DNA of 17,219 bases from Burkholderiales bacterium (lineage in GTDB: Bacteria > Pseudomonadota > Gammaproteobacteria > Burkholderiales > Burkholderiaceae), in assembly GCA_947372535.1 (NCBI GenBank), contig CANBUA010000080.1, positions 1 to 17,219 of the forward strand. The letters are read 5' to 3'. Of the stretch, positions 1-7,881 are shown piece after piece. The notes under the pieces were generated by a model. It did not search any database, was not told the origin of the DNA, and worked only from the letters and a program-made list of their open reading frames with translations. The translations under genes were made by a program, and so were the position numbers. The stretch's first letter is position 1, and every line of letters begins with the position of its first letter.

Positions 1-1089
1 GTCGTCCCCCTCGACAAAACCGAAGATGCACAAGAGGAGTTGTGGTCGATCATCGGCCTTCAAACCGGGGGTGTTGCGCAGCCAAGCTACCGGCGTTGCG
101 CCAATTTGCTGACGGATGCCAAGTGCAATTGGCTGATCAAGGTGTCTGACGATGACCTTTGCCCCCGGCTGTGTGCCGCTTGCCGCCTGAACAGGACCAT
201 TCCTGACCTGTCCGTCCCTGGTAACGACGAACTGTGGCACCGCATGGAAGTGGCCAAGCGACGCCTGATGTCGCAGCTGATCGCGCTGGGGCTGCCGGTG
301 GCCTCCAAGCTGTGCGAGGACCCGGAGCGCGGCCTGGCCTATGACTTTCTCAGCCCCGCGGGCAATGGGCTGCGCGTGCTCACGGGGCACGACAACGGGC
401 TCATGACCTTCAATTTGGAAGAGGCCGACGACTCGCTGAGAGAGCGAACCCGGGCCGAAATGAACGAGCCTTACAGAACGCTGCTGGGGCATTTCCGCCA
501 CGAGGTGGGGCACTACTACTGGGACCGCCTGGTCGATCAAACAGAGTGGCTGGTGCCTTACCGGGAGCTGTTCGGCGACGAACGGCAGGACTACGACGCG
601 GCCTTGGCCGCGAATTACCGGGATGGCCCGCCCAGCGACTGGTCCATGCGCTTTGTGTCAGCCTACGCCAGCATGCATCCCTGGGAAGATTGGGCCGAGA
701 CTTGGGCTCACTACCTGCACATGGTCGATACCGTGGACACGGCCTTGAGTTTTGGCATTGATGCCGACAACGTGGAAGTCGACGCCGATCCTTATGACCT
801 CGATGACCTGTGGCGCCAGAATGACTCCGTGGACGATGACGCCGCCTTTCTGAACCTCGTCAACGCCTGGGTGGATTTGTCAGCCGTGATGAATGAGATG
901 TCCCGAAGCATGGGCCAGGCTGATTTTTATCCATTTGTCCTGCCCAGATCGGCGATCCGAAAATTGCATTTCATCCATTGCCTGATCGCAGCTCATGCCC
1001 GAAGCGACGCCATGGCGCCTGAGGTGCAAGCGCCCATGCCAACCGAAGATCAGCCCATCGAGTCGTCACACCTGCCCGAGGCGTCCTGA
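1..1089 (+). CDS. Putative zinc-binding metallopeptidase (Peptidase_Mx-like), 5' partial
   Basis: The frame is open from base 1, and residues before the first possible start (TTG at 40) already resemble the family, so the gene begins upstream of the window. The visible part has cysteine-rich segments near its start (a CPRLCAAC cluster at about nt 160-183), the remains of a zinc-ribbon-like N-terminal part. The metalloprotease core follows, with HEVGH at nt 499-513 in the context RHEVGHYYWDRLV, and a downstream EDWAETWAHYLH segment (about nt 685-720) that probably supplies the third zinc ligand. This pattern is typical of the family annotated as putative zinc-binding metallopeptidase (PF15887-like). 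The substrate is unknown. No signal peptide can be judged because the N-terminus is missing. The protein ends in a short low-complexity Pro/Glu-rich tail. Confidence 0.85.
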   Translation, partial: VVPLDKTEDAQEELWSIIGLQTGGVAQPSYRRCANLLTDAKCNWLIKVSDDDLCPRLCAACRLNRTIPDLSVPGNDELWHRMEVAKRRLMSQLIALGLPVASKLCEDPERGLAYDFLSPAGNGLRVLTGHDNGLMTFNLEEADDSLRERTRAEMNEPYRTLLGHFRHEVGHYYWDRLVDQTEWLVPYRELFGDERQDYDAALAANYRDGPPSDWSMRFVSAYASMHPWEDWAETWAHYLHMVDTVDTALSFGIDADNVEVDADPYDLDDLWRQNDSVDDDAAFLNLVNAWVDLSAVMNEMSRSMGQADFYPFVLPRSAIRKLHFIHCLIAAHARSDAMAPEVQAPMPTEDQPIESSHLPEAS

Positions 1090-1106
1090 TCGCGGCGTAC
1101 CGTCCA

Positions 1107-1132
1107 TGATGAGCGAGCAAGGCCGCTCATCA
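1107..1132. terminator. Perfect 9-bp inverted repeat between convergent genes, candidate bidirectional terminator
   Basis: TGATGAGCG (1107-1115) and CGCTCATCA (1124-1132) pair perfectly around an 8-nt loop. The hairpin sits in the 54-nt gap between the stop codons of the metallopeptidase and the convergent PEP-CTERM gene. There is no clear T-tract on either side, so intrinsic termination is plausible but not certain. Confidence 0.5.
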
Positions 1133-1143
1133 GGTTCAGCCGG

Positions 1144-1890
1144 TCAGCGCGCCGCGGTGCGCCTGGCGCGTCGTGCCAGTACACCTGCCACGGACAGGCC
1201 GGCGAGCGCGAGCCAGGCACTCGCTGGCTCGGGAATGGCCGCTACCTCGCGGGTGAAGGCGCAGGCCTCCGAGTTGGGCCCCTGACAACTGTTCGCCAGG
1301 GTGTAGTCGCTGACGATGTAGTTGCCCGACGCATCGTAGCCGGCGAAGTTCAGTGTGACGCCGGTGCCATAGAACTTGTAGACGCCTGGCAGGGCCGAGC
1401 CGTTGGTCGGCGTGAAGGTGGCGAACACATAGTCATGCGTTTGGCCTGGCGCCAGGCTGAAGCTTTCCAGGAAATTGATCGATGGCTTGCCCGGCTCGCT
1501 GGCAGTGAAGAAGGTGTACGTGTAGGACTTAGGGTCGGCGCCATTGCACCCGTTGGTGAAGGTATCGGAGCACTCGAAGAAGGTATTGAGGTAGACCCGG
1601 TCCATGCTGACGAAGTCGGAGGTGACATAGTCGTTCTGCGCCTGGTCAAAGTACCTGCCTTGCAAGGGCAGATCGGCTGGGTCAAATCCGGTTAACGGGT
1701 AGCTGGAGAAATCCAGCGCGGGCGACGCAGGGTCGAGTGTCAGCGTCATCCACACATCGATGGCCTCGGTGGCACCCACCGTGGCCACCGGTTCCTTGTA
1801 GGTGAGCCTCCCGAAGGGCAGGACTGCACTGGCTTGGCCGGCCATGAAAATGCCCACGGCCAAGGCTGCGGTACGAACGATGGTTTTCAT
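1144..1890 (-). CDS. PEP-CTERM sorting domain-containing protein
   Basis: A 248-residue secreted protein. Residues 1-22 form a Sec signal peptide (MKTIVRTAALAVGIFMAGQASA, cleavage after ASA). The C-terminus is a standard PEP-CTERM tripartite tail: PEP at 220-222, a hydrophobic helix (about 224-238) and a basic end (RRARRTAAR). Such tails are recognised by exosortase, which removes them and releases or anchors the protein at the envelope or in exopolysaccharide. The middle is rich in Thr, Tyr, Phe and Asp, probably beta-sandwich, with Cys pairs at about 107/115 and 202/210 that could form disulfides. I recognise no catalytic domain. The start is supported by AAGGGA upstream. It is a single-gene unit, separated by 88 nt from the preceding operon on the same strand. 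The biological role is unknown. Confidence 0.85.
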   Translation of the reverse strand: MKTIVRTAALAVGIFMAGQASAVLPFGRLTYKEPVATVGATEAIDVWMTLTLDPASPALDFSSYPLTGFDPADLPLQGRYFDQAQNDYVTSDFVSMDRVYLNTFFECSDTFTNGCNGADPKSYTYTFFTASEPGKPSINFLESFSLAPGQTHDYVFATFTPTNGSALPGVYKFYGTGVTLNFAGYDASGNYIVSDYTLANSCQGPNSEACAFTREVAAIPEPASAWLALAGLSVAGVLARRARRTAAR

Positions 1891-1978
1891 GTGAGCTTCC
1901 CTTGCAAGTTGGATGGCCCATTTTGTACGTAAACATATCCCTACGACTGCCTACCCCCGAAACTAGGAGGCCGACGAC

Positions 1979-2473
1979 TTACAGCGCCGCAAGCTTGTCG
2001 TTGCGCAGGCCGACCAGTACCGCCTCGCCCGACTCGCGGTCGACGCGAAATTCACCATAGCGTGCGCCACTGAACCGTTCGGCCGTGCCTTCCTCGAAGA
2101 AGAATGCGTTGGTGCCGAGCCAGACGTGGCCGCCGCGGATGCGATAGCGCAGTTTGATCGACGCGGCAGCGGCATCACCCGTCAGGGTGGCAATGCGCCT
2201 GTCGTCGAGCGTGAGGGCAGCCAAAGGCATGTCACCGTGGCGCTGAACCTGCTTGTCAGCCTCGTTGCGGCGTTCGATCTCGCCCGCCAGAGCAAAGCGC
2301 AAGGCCATGTAGTCGCCCTGCATCAGCGAGCGCGGATCGACCGGCGCCAGCGGCAGGTAGACCACTTCCCCGCTCCGCTTGATGCGCTCTTTACCGAAGA
2401 TGGCGACATTGACGGTGCCCAGCACGAGCAAGGCACCCAACAGGGTCAGCCCACGCAGCTTCAATGATGTCAT
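1979..2473 (-). CDS. GDYXXLXY domain-containing protein
   Basis: A 164-residue protein with one N-terminal membrane segment (about residues 7-26) and a probably periplasmic domain. The family motif appears as GDYMALRF at 53-60, with Phe in place of the final Tyr. This family commonly lies next to DUF4401 and DUF2157 membrane proteins, exactly as here. The ATG overlaps the DUF4401 stop codon by 4 nt (ATGA at 2470-2473), so translation is probably coupled. The three proteins may form a membrane complex, but no biochemical function is established for the family as far as I know. It is the last gene of the three-gene operon. Confidence 0.88.
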   Translation of the reverse strand: MTSLKLRGLTLLGALLVLGTVNVAIFGKERIKRSGEVVYLPLAPVDPRSLMQGDYMALRFALAGEIERRNEADKQVQRHGDMPLAALTLDDRRIATLTGDAAAASIKLRYRIRGGHVWLGTNAFFFEEGTAERFSGARYGEFRVDRESGEAVLVGLRNDKLAAL

Positions 2474-3405
2474 GCGGACTCCTTAGGGCGCAGGGACTGC
2501 GCCAACACGAGTAGCAAGCCGCCCATCGTCAGCATCAGCAGCGACTTGGCCAACAAGGTCGTGCCAAGGGCGTAGTAAAAGTTACCGATGTGAAGCAGCG
2601 TCGCGATCACGCACATGACCATCAGCCCGCGCCGACGCAGCGCGAAGGCTGCCGCCAAGGCGCCCAGGGCACCGAGTGCCGAGAGCAATGGCCAGAGGGC
2701 CAGTAGGCCAATGTCTGCCTGCCCTGCGCCGAACCAACGGAACGATTCGAACGGGTGCGAAGCCAGTGTGGCGAAGGCCAGGCCAACAATCAGCCCGGTG
2801 ATGATCGATGAGATCGCGGGTGCCCAACTGCGCGCGGCCCATGCGGCCTCACGGCGGATCACATACCAGAGGAGGGCGGCCACCGGTAGCCAGGCCAACA
2901 GCCAGCCCGCGAGCGCAGCGGGCAGCGGCGCGGCGTGCGGCGTGGCGTTGCGGGACCAGCCTTGTGGCTCGCCGAAGAGGCCAAAGCGCAAGGTAAGCGC
3001 CCAAGCGATCAGGGCGAACAAGGTGGACAGTGTGCGGTGCAGGCGGTTTGGCATCACCAGCACAAGCAAGGTCTGCAGCACCAGTGCGGCGCCCGCGACC
3101 GGTGCGATGCCGTGCGTGTCCTTGGCCATGGCGAACAGCACGAGACACTGCCCGGCGATCGACAGCGCCAGCGCGAGCTGAGTGACGAAGACCTGCTGGC
3201 CGTCACGATCGACCGTGAACAGCCCCCAGGCCGCTGCCAGCAAGAGCCCGCCAGAGACGGCGGCCTCGCCGGCGGTGTCCGGGCGGAACAGCAAGGCCAC
3301 GAAGACCAGCAGGAAGCAGCCGGCGACCCAACCGCTCACGCCGAGCAGCAAGCTGACCGACAGTGGTCGGGCGGGCGCGGCGGATGGTGTGACAAGTGGG
3401 CTCAT
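2470..3405 (-). CDS. DUF4401 domain-containing integral membrane protein
   Basis: About 311 residues with roughly eight to ten hydrophobic segments running to a basic C-terminus (SLRPKESA). The frame is open further upstream to 3495, but I chose the ATG at 3405-3403 because it overlaps the stop of the upstream DUF2157 gene as ATGA and because the residues before it are not hydrophobic and look like out-of-gene translation. The protein begins MSPLVTPSAAP and enters its first membrane segment near residue 16. DUF4401 proteins occur with DUF2157 and GDYXXLXY partners; their function is not defined. Hydrophobic, polar-residue-poor helices suggest a structural or sensory membrane role rather than a transporter with charged channel residues, but that is inference. 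Confidence 0.85.
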   Translation of the reverse strand: MSPLVTPSAAPARPLSVSLLLGVSGWVAGCFLLVFVALLFRPDTAGEAAVSGGLLLAAAWGLFTVDRDGQQVFVTQLALALSIAGQCLVLFAMAKDTHGIAPVAGAALVLQTLLVLVMPNRLHRTLSTLFALIAWALTLRFGLFGEPQGWSRNATPHAAPLPAALAGWLLAWLPVAALLWYVIRREAAWAARSWAPAISSIITGLIVGLAFATLASHPFESFRWFGAGQADIGLLALWPLLSALGALGALAAAFALRRRGLMVMCVIATLLHIGNFYYALGTTLLAKSLLMLTMGGLLLVLAQSLRPKESA

Positions 3406-4358
3406 GACGCGAGTCCGCCGCCAGCCGTCGCACGCCATTGGCGCAGCCAGTGCATCAACAGCATCCCGGCGACCGTGGAGCTGCCGATCAACCAAACCGC
3501 GATCAGGAAGAGTTCGCCGATGTCACCCAGTCGCAAGGCGTGTGTCAGCCAGACGGTCGACACCACGATCCAACTGCCGGCGAGTGCGGTGAGCGGGAAC
3601 ACGTCCTGCCGACGCGCCAAAGTGGCGGTGGCGATGCCGGCCGAGATCACCGCGTACAAGGCGATGACCGCCCCGCTGTGGTCCGTCATGTGCGGCAAGG
3701 ACGCCGCAGCGCCGTAGCCCAGGCCGACGCTCAACAGCAAGCGCACCAGCCACACGGGCGCTGCCTTGGCGAAGCGCGAGCGCCTGAGCAGGAGGAAACC
3801 ACCGCAGCCCAGCAAATTCACGAGGCACGGCAACATCAGCAGCGTGGCACGGTCTCGTCCCCAGCCATCAAACATGAACCAGAAGACGTCATCCAGCCCC
3901 AGGCTTCCGCATAACAACGCAAGGCCGACGTTGAGCACGACCCACCACACGGCCCAGACCGCCCCCGACAGCGCGGCGACGGCGAAGGGCAGCGCGAGCA
4001 GCGCCCAGGCGAAAAACAGCTCGTGGACGTCGGCCCCGGTCTGGTAGCTCTGGCCGAACAGCGCGAGCAAGGCGCCCGTGAAGAGCGTCGCCAGCAGCAA
4101 CGCCGCCTGGCCAAAGCGCGAAGGCGGTGGCTGCCACAGCGCCACTGCCACGCAGGCCATCAGCCCGGCTTGCAACAGCCCGAAGCGTCCGGCCAGGCCC
4201 CAGGCCTGCCAGTTCGCCGCGACGAAGAAGATGACGCCCGCGCCCAGCGAGCCCAGCCCAGCGGCTTGCAGCAGGTCGGCCCCGAAGGCGCGCCATTGGG
4301 TCGGCGTGGGCCGGTGATCGTGGCGCATTGATGCGAATATGTCCATGGCGGGGAGCAT
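3402..4358 (-). CDS. DUF2157 domain-containing integral membrane protein
   Basis: Up to 318 residues. After a short soluble N-terminus comes the characteristic DUF2157 start, a first helix followed by FFVAANWQAWG (about 44-54), then repeated hydrophobic helices to the end. It is the first gene of the DUF2157-DUF4401-GDYXXLXY operon and overlaps the next gene by 4 nt. Three ATG codons are possible (4358, 4346, 4328). None has a convincing Shine-Dalgarno sequence, so the exact start is uncertain; the third gives a start MRHDHRPTPTQW that also fits relatives with a short N-terminus. The function is unknown; the protein sits in the inner membrane. Confidence 0.85.
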   Translation of the reverse strand: MLPAMDIFASMRHDHRPTPTQWRAFGADLLQAAGLGSLGAGVIFFVAANWQAWGLAGRFGLLQAGLMACVAVALWQPPPSRFGQAALLLATLFTGALLALFGQSYQTGADVHELFFAWALLALPFAVAALSGAVWAVWWVVLNVGLALLCGSLGLDDVFWFMFDGWGRDRATLLMLPCLVNLLGCGGFLLLRRSRFAKAAPVWLVRLLLSVGLGYGAAASLPHMTDHSGAVIALYAVISAGIATATLARRQDVFPLTALAGSWIVVSTVWLTHALRLGDIGELFLIAVWLIGSSTVAGMLLMHWLRQWRATAGGGLAS

Positions 4359-4365
4359 ATCTGCG

Positions 4366-4534
4366 AAGGGGCGCTCCTCGCACAGCCCTTAAGGGGGATA
4401 GCCGCCAGTCATGTGGCTGTGCCTGGGTGGTCTGTGTCACTGATGCCGGCCCACTTGAAGGCATCCACCCGTTCGCTCAGTCACGGCCGGGCACGCCCCT
4501 TGCCAAAGGAGTTCATCAGCTGACGGAGGTCAGC
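4366..4534 (+). promoter_or_regulatory. Stem-rich leader upstream of a membrane microprotein gene
   Basis: Four perfect inverted repeats lie in the 210-nt divergent intergenic region. AAGGGGCG (4366-4373) pairs with CGCCCCTT (4494-4501) and would enclose GCACAGCC (4380-4387) with GGCTGTGC (4415-4422) and GATGCC (4442-4447) with GGCATC (4460-4465). A separate hairpin, GCTGAC with GTCAGC around a GGAG loop, lies at 4519-4534. The arrangement resembles a multibranch RNA element ahead of the 4569 gene. It matches no riboswitch class I can name. The region must also hold the promoter of the divergent DUF2157 operon. Confidence 0.35.
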
Positions 4535-4568
4535 CCCCGAGGAATCCCACCTTCAACAGGAGCCAGTC

Positions 4569-4658
4569 ATGCCCGAAATCAATGTCCAAGGTCTCATCGT
4601 CCAGGCGCTCATCATCGCCACGGCGGTCTATTTGATTTTTCCTGCGCTGGTGGGGTGA
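4569..4658 (+). CDS. Candidate 29-residue single-pass membrane microprotein
   Basis: ATG at 4569 reads 29 codons to TGA at 4656-4658. AGGAG at 4558-4562 lies 6 nt before the ATG, an ideal ribosome binding site. The peptide starts MPEINVQG, then has a nearly unbroken hydrophobic stretch (LIVQALIIATAVYLIFPALV, residues 9-28), enough for one membrane helix. The gene is too short for usual gene callers. It is divergent from the DUF2157 operon and convergent with the pseudoprotease gene 48 nt downstream. It does not match KdpF or CydX as I remember them. The function is unknown; a small regulatory subunit of a membrane complex is a guess. Confidence 0.55.
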   Translation: MPEINVQGLIVQALIIATAVYLIFPALVG

Positions 4659-4706
4659 ATCAGGGGGCCGTTTCAACAGTTCCTAGGATTGGCTCATCTC
4701 CGAACT

Positions 4707-5921
4707 TCATTCGCTCGCAATCAGCATCTGCAAGCTGGTCTTCATCGCACGCTCATACAACTCATCTGCGCCGACCTGAGGGAGACGCAGCTCAACGGTC
4801 TGGTGGCCAAAGCGCTCGCCAAACCGATGGCGCAATGCACTGATCTTGATCATGCTGTCTGCCCTGTCAAGGGTAGACGCCGTGGTTGGACCGCCTGAGG
4901 TGTTGCCCAAAGCCAAGCCCACCAGCCTGCCACTCTGGTCATAGACGGGTCCGCCACGCGGCCCTCGACCGGGCAACTCAACGCCAAGACGTTGCGTGCT
5001 TGGCAAGCTGCCCGGGCTAGGCGTGCCCAAAAAACCCGCCCGCAAGACGGGCCAAGCAGCTTGTGCAGCAGGGTCAATCGGGTAGTCGATCGCAAATGCC
5101 GGTGAGCCGGAAAATGCATCCAACGGCGGCACGATCTCCCCTCCCGCCTGAGGCAAAGGTGACGACAGGCTCAGCAACGCCACCCCGAGGACATCGTCTT
5201 GTTCCTCGACCTTGGCCGTCACGGTCTGCCCTAGACCATTTCGCAGCCAAATGACACCGGCAGTCGGCAATGACGCGCACGGTGCCAGCGCGTGTCGGCC
5301 ATCAGCCAACAGCAGCGCCGTGCCGGCCATGCTGGCCTCCCGCCTGACGACTGCGCCAGAGGCGAATGGCGCAAGGCGGCCCGGCAAAGAGAGCAGGGCG
5401 CCATGGGCTATCAACACGCCGGCGTCGAAACGCTGGCGCGCTTGTTTCACCATGGGATGGTCAGGCGCACTGGCCTCGGCCTGCTTGAGCGTCTGCTCCG
5501 CAACGGCCACTTGACCACCCAGGCTCAGCAGCCAGGCGTAAAAGACCTTGCCGTCCACTTCATCGAGATGCACGCCCGCGGTGTGGGCAGCAAAAGCCAG
5601 GGCCTGCCGGTATTGGCCAGCCTGCATCTGGGTCCGCAGGATGCCCAATTCGATGTGGGCGTCGTGCACCTGAAGCGCAGCCTGCTCGAAAGCACTCCGC
5701 GCACCCTCCACATCGCCTTGGGCCAGGCGACTTTCGCCGTCGGCCATCAGGCGGCGGCGTTCGGCCAAGGCCTCTGGCGTGCTGCCTGCCTCATCATGCC
5801 CATGGACGTGCCGAGGCTCGTCAGACGAGGCGCAGAACGCCATGGGGCTGGCAAATCCACAGGCCGCCAACATGCCCAGTGCAACAGCCCACCTGGTGGC
5901 GCCCAGACGCGCGACGATCAC
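4707..5921 (-). CDS. Secreted TPR protein with degenerate trypsin-like domain (pseudoprotease)
   Basis: A 404-residue protein starting at GTG 5921, which overlaps the stop of the upstream 5'-nucleotidase (GTGA), so the two are probably translationally coupled. The N-terminus is an export signal; either a lipobox (LAAC, Cys21) or cleavage near AFCA (about residue 31) is possible. Residues 50-165 form tetratricopeptide-like helices (ESRLAQGDVEGARSAFEQA and repeats). Residues about 185-365 have the layout of a trypsin-like serine protease of the HtrA kind, ending in a PRGGPVYDQSGRLVGLALG strand pair. The catalytic residues are gone: the usual TAAHC is LAPCA (212-216), the Ser position of GNSGGP is Arg322, and the Asp strand (DDVLGVALL) has Gly where Asp is expected. 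It is therefore probably a binding scaffold rather than an enzyme. Confidence 0.75.
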   Translation of the reverse strand: MIVARLGATRWAVALGMLAACGFASPMAFCASSDEPRHVHGHDEAGSTPEALAERRRLMADGESRLAQGDVEGARSAFEQAALQVHDAHIELGILRTQMQAGQYRQALAFAAHTAGVHLDEVDGKVFYAWLLSLGGQVAVAEQTLKQAEASAPDHPMVKQARQRFDAGVLIAHGALLSLPGRLAPFASGAVVRREASMAGTALLLADGRHALAPCASLPTAGVIWLRNGLGQTVTAKVEEQDDVLGVALLSLSSPLPQAGGEIVPPLDAFSGSPAFAIDYPIDPAAQAAWPVLRAGFLGTPSPGSLPSTQRLGVELPGRGPRGGPVYDQSGRLVGLALGNTSGGPTTASTLDRADSMIKISALRHRFGERFGHQTVELRLPQVGADELYERAMKTSLQMLIASE

Positions 5922-7846
5922 TGGCGCGTGATCCGCGGCTTGGCCAGCACCGGATTGCCGGGGTTGTAGGCTGGGCTCGGGCTCTTGAAGCCGACCAGGT
6001 AAGCCGTCAGCGCATCAATGTCCTGCGCGCCGCCAAGCTGGTTCAGGCCGCCAACGAACACATCGAAGCCATCCCCACCAGTGGCCATGAAGTTGTTCAC
6101 CGTCACGCGGTAGGTCTTGGCAGGGTTCTGAACCACGCCGCCTTGGACGATGACCTCCGTCGGGCCGCTCACCACTGGTGGGGTCACTGTCACATCGGTG
6201 GGCGTGAACGTCACCTGGTCGATGCGGGTGCCACAGGTGCCAGCAGCCTTCCAGGTGTACTTCAAGCCATTGGAGATTTGCATGATGCGGTTGGCCGTGC
6301 CTTGGCCATTGCAGTTGGCAAACTGCTGTTCCAGCACGTCCTTGAGCTGCTGGGCCGTCAACGTCATCGTCACCAGGGTGTTGCCGAAGGGCTGAGCGGT
6401 GAAGGCATCGCCGTAGGTCAAGCTGTAGGGGTAGGCGCCTGCCGCGTTGAGGAAGCCGGGATTACGCACACCGCCCGCGTTCATGAAAGCCATCACGGCC
6501 CCACCCAAGGCGGTGGGTTGCGTGGCGGCCAACTGGGCATCGGCGATCAGGTCGCCAGCTTCCATTTCGCCAGCGGCATTGGCTGTGTTGGTCATCGGTC
6601 CCGTGATGGTGGCGATGACGGCATTGGCCAGAGGCGAGACAGCCGCTTTGTAGGCCTCCACAACGTGCCTGACCTCAGGGTTCGTGGCAATGGCCGCGTT
6701 GATCGTGGCGTCGGTACGGTCAACCAGGACGTTGCGCGGGCTCACGGCCACGACGTCACGCGTGTTCGGGTCGATGCTCACGTCGACTTCCGTCAGCACC
6801 CGGCCGAATGCGCTGGAGCTGGTCACTGGCACCAGGCGGCCGACCTTGTTGGGCATGCCGGTGGGCCGAGTTGTGGTCACGGCGTTGCTCAGTGTGGTGC
6901 CTCGCACGTCGATGGTGTTGCCCGAGCAGTTGTAGGCCGCATGCGTATGGCCGCTGATCACCAGGTCCACCGCGTTGTCCAGACGTTTGACGATGGCGCG
7001 GATGTCCGAGTCCGTGCCGTCGGTGTTCTTCAGGTCCCCCGTGCAGCCGTTGATGTCGCTCGTGGTGGGCTGATTGGTCGTGCCGGTGATGGCATTTTGG
7101 AAGCCACCCTGGTGAACCAGCACCACGATGGATTCAATGCCTTGGGCACGCAGCCTGGGCACCAGCGCGTTGACGGTATCGGCTTCGTCCTGGAAGGTCA
7201 GCCCTGCCACACCCGTGGGTGTGACGATGCCGGGCGTGCCTTTGAGGGTCATGCCGATGAAAGCCACCTTGACCCCATTGAAGGTCTTGATGCCATACGC
7301 CGGCAGCAGGGTCTTGCCCGTGGCTGTCTCGACCACGTTGGCCGACAGCCACTTGAACCTGGCGCCATCAAAGGTGCCCGTCATGGCGGAGCCAAAGCCC
7401 TTGCAGCTGTTGGCCTCCTGAACACCATTCGTGGTTTTGCAGCCGCCACTTTGCAGCCGCTTGAGTTCGTCCCTGCCTTTGTCGAACTCATGGTTGCCGA
7501 CGGCATTGAATTCCACGCCGATCTTGTTGATCGTCTCGATGGCGGGCTCGTCGAAGAACAGGGCTGAGATCAGGGGCGAAGCGCCGATGAAGTCACCAGC
7601 ACCGACGACCACGTTCAAAGGGTTGGCGGCCTTCATGCGGGCGACATAGGCCGCCATGTACTCCGCGCCGCCGACGGCCGGACGATTGGCCGTCGGCACC
7701 AGCGTGTTGGCACCGAAGGTGCCCGGGGTTTCCAGGTTGCCATGGTAGTCATTGAAGCCAATGACCTTGACCGTGAACGGGGCGGCGGCCTGGACCGTGC
7801 CACCCAAAGTCAGCGCCAGGCTGACGCACAACATGCGAATCTTCAT
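5918..7846 (-). CDS. 5'-nucleotidase / UDP-sugar hydrolase family (UshA/NucA-like), secreted
   Basis: A 642-residue metallophosphoesterase that removes phosphate from nucleotides outside the cytoplasm. The signal peptide ends near residue 20-21 (TVQA/AAP). The N-terminal calcineurin-like domain (about 25-310) keeps all expected dinuclear metal ligands: D33 and H35 (NDYHGN), D85 (GAGDF), N118 (GNHEFD), H245 and H300/H302 (GHTH), plus the H119/D122 catalytic pair. The C-terminal 5'-nucleotidase domain (about 400-610) has GDLIADAQ, NAGGVRN, YGDAFTAQPFGN and ATGGDGFDVF. Cys-rich inserts at 136-148 and 268/307 could form disulfides. No membrane anchor is visible, so it is soluble in periplasm or medium. 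The start has CGGAG 8 nt upstream. It lies 35 nt after a PEP-CTERM gene and overlaps the pseudoprotease gene. Confidence 0.93.
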   Translation of the reverse strand: MKIRMLCVSLALTLGGTVQAAAPFTVKVIGFNDYHGNLETPGTFGANTLVPTANRPAVGGAEYMAAYVARMKAANPLNVVVGAGDFIGASPLISALFFDEPAIETINKIGVEFNAVGNHEFDKGRDELKRLQSGGCKTTNGVQEANSCKGFGSAMTGTFDGARFKWLSANVVETATGKTLLPAYGIKTFNGVKVAFIGMTLKGTPGIVTPTGVAGLTFQDEADTVNALVPRLRAQGIESIVVLVHQGGFQNAITGTTNQPTTSDINGCTGDLKNTDGTDSDIRAIVKRLDNAVDLVISGHTHAAYNCSGNTIDVRGTTLSNAVTTTRPTGMPNKVGRLVPVTSSSAFGRVLTEVDVSIDPNTRDVVAVSPRNVLVDRTDATINAAIATNPEVRHVVEAYKAAVSPLANAVIATITGPMTNTANAAGEMEAGDLIADAQLAATQPTALGGAVMAFMNAGGVRNPGFLNAAGAYPYSLTYGDAFTAQPFGNTLVTMTLTAQQLKDVLEQQFANCNGQGTANRIMQISNGLKYTWKAAGTCGTRIDQVTFTPTDVTVTPPVVSGPTEVIVQGGVVQNPAKTYRVTVNNFMATGGDGFDVFVGGLNQLGGAQDIDALTAYLVGFKSPSPAYNPGNPVLAKPRITRQ

Positions 7847-7881
7847 GAGGGAACTCCGATGGGAATGTGTTCAGCGGGAGA

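Noticed and set aside
1895..1925. Sigma-54-like TGGGCC...TTGC upstream of the first PEP-CTERM gene
   Set aside because: The spacing is one base too long, and the site overlaps the ribosome binding site.
3405..3495. Upstream extension of the DUF4401 gene to 3495
   Set aside because: The added 30 residues lie inside the DUF2157 coding sequence and are not family-like; the ATGA overlap start is better.
4328..4843. 171-codon plus-strand frame across the divergent intergenic region
   Set aside because: It has no ribosome binding site or domain, and it runs through the stem-rich leader and over the better-supported microprotein gene in another frame.
5879..7567. Long plus-strand frame of 562 codons opposite the 5'-nucleotidase gene
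   Set aside because: It is antisense to a gene with all family motifs intact. Its His/Gly/Arg/Val-rich composition is typical of antisense frames in GC-rich DNA.
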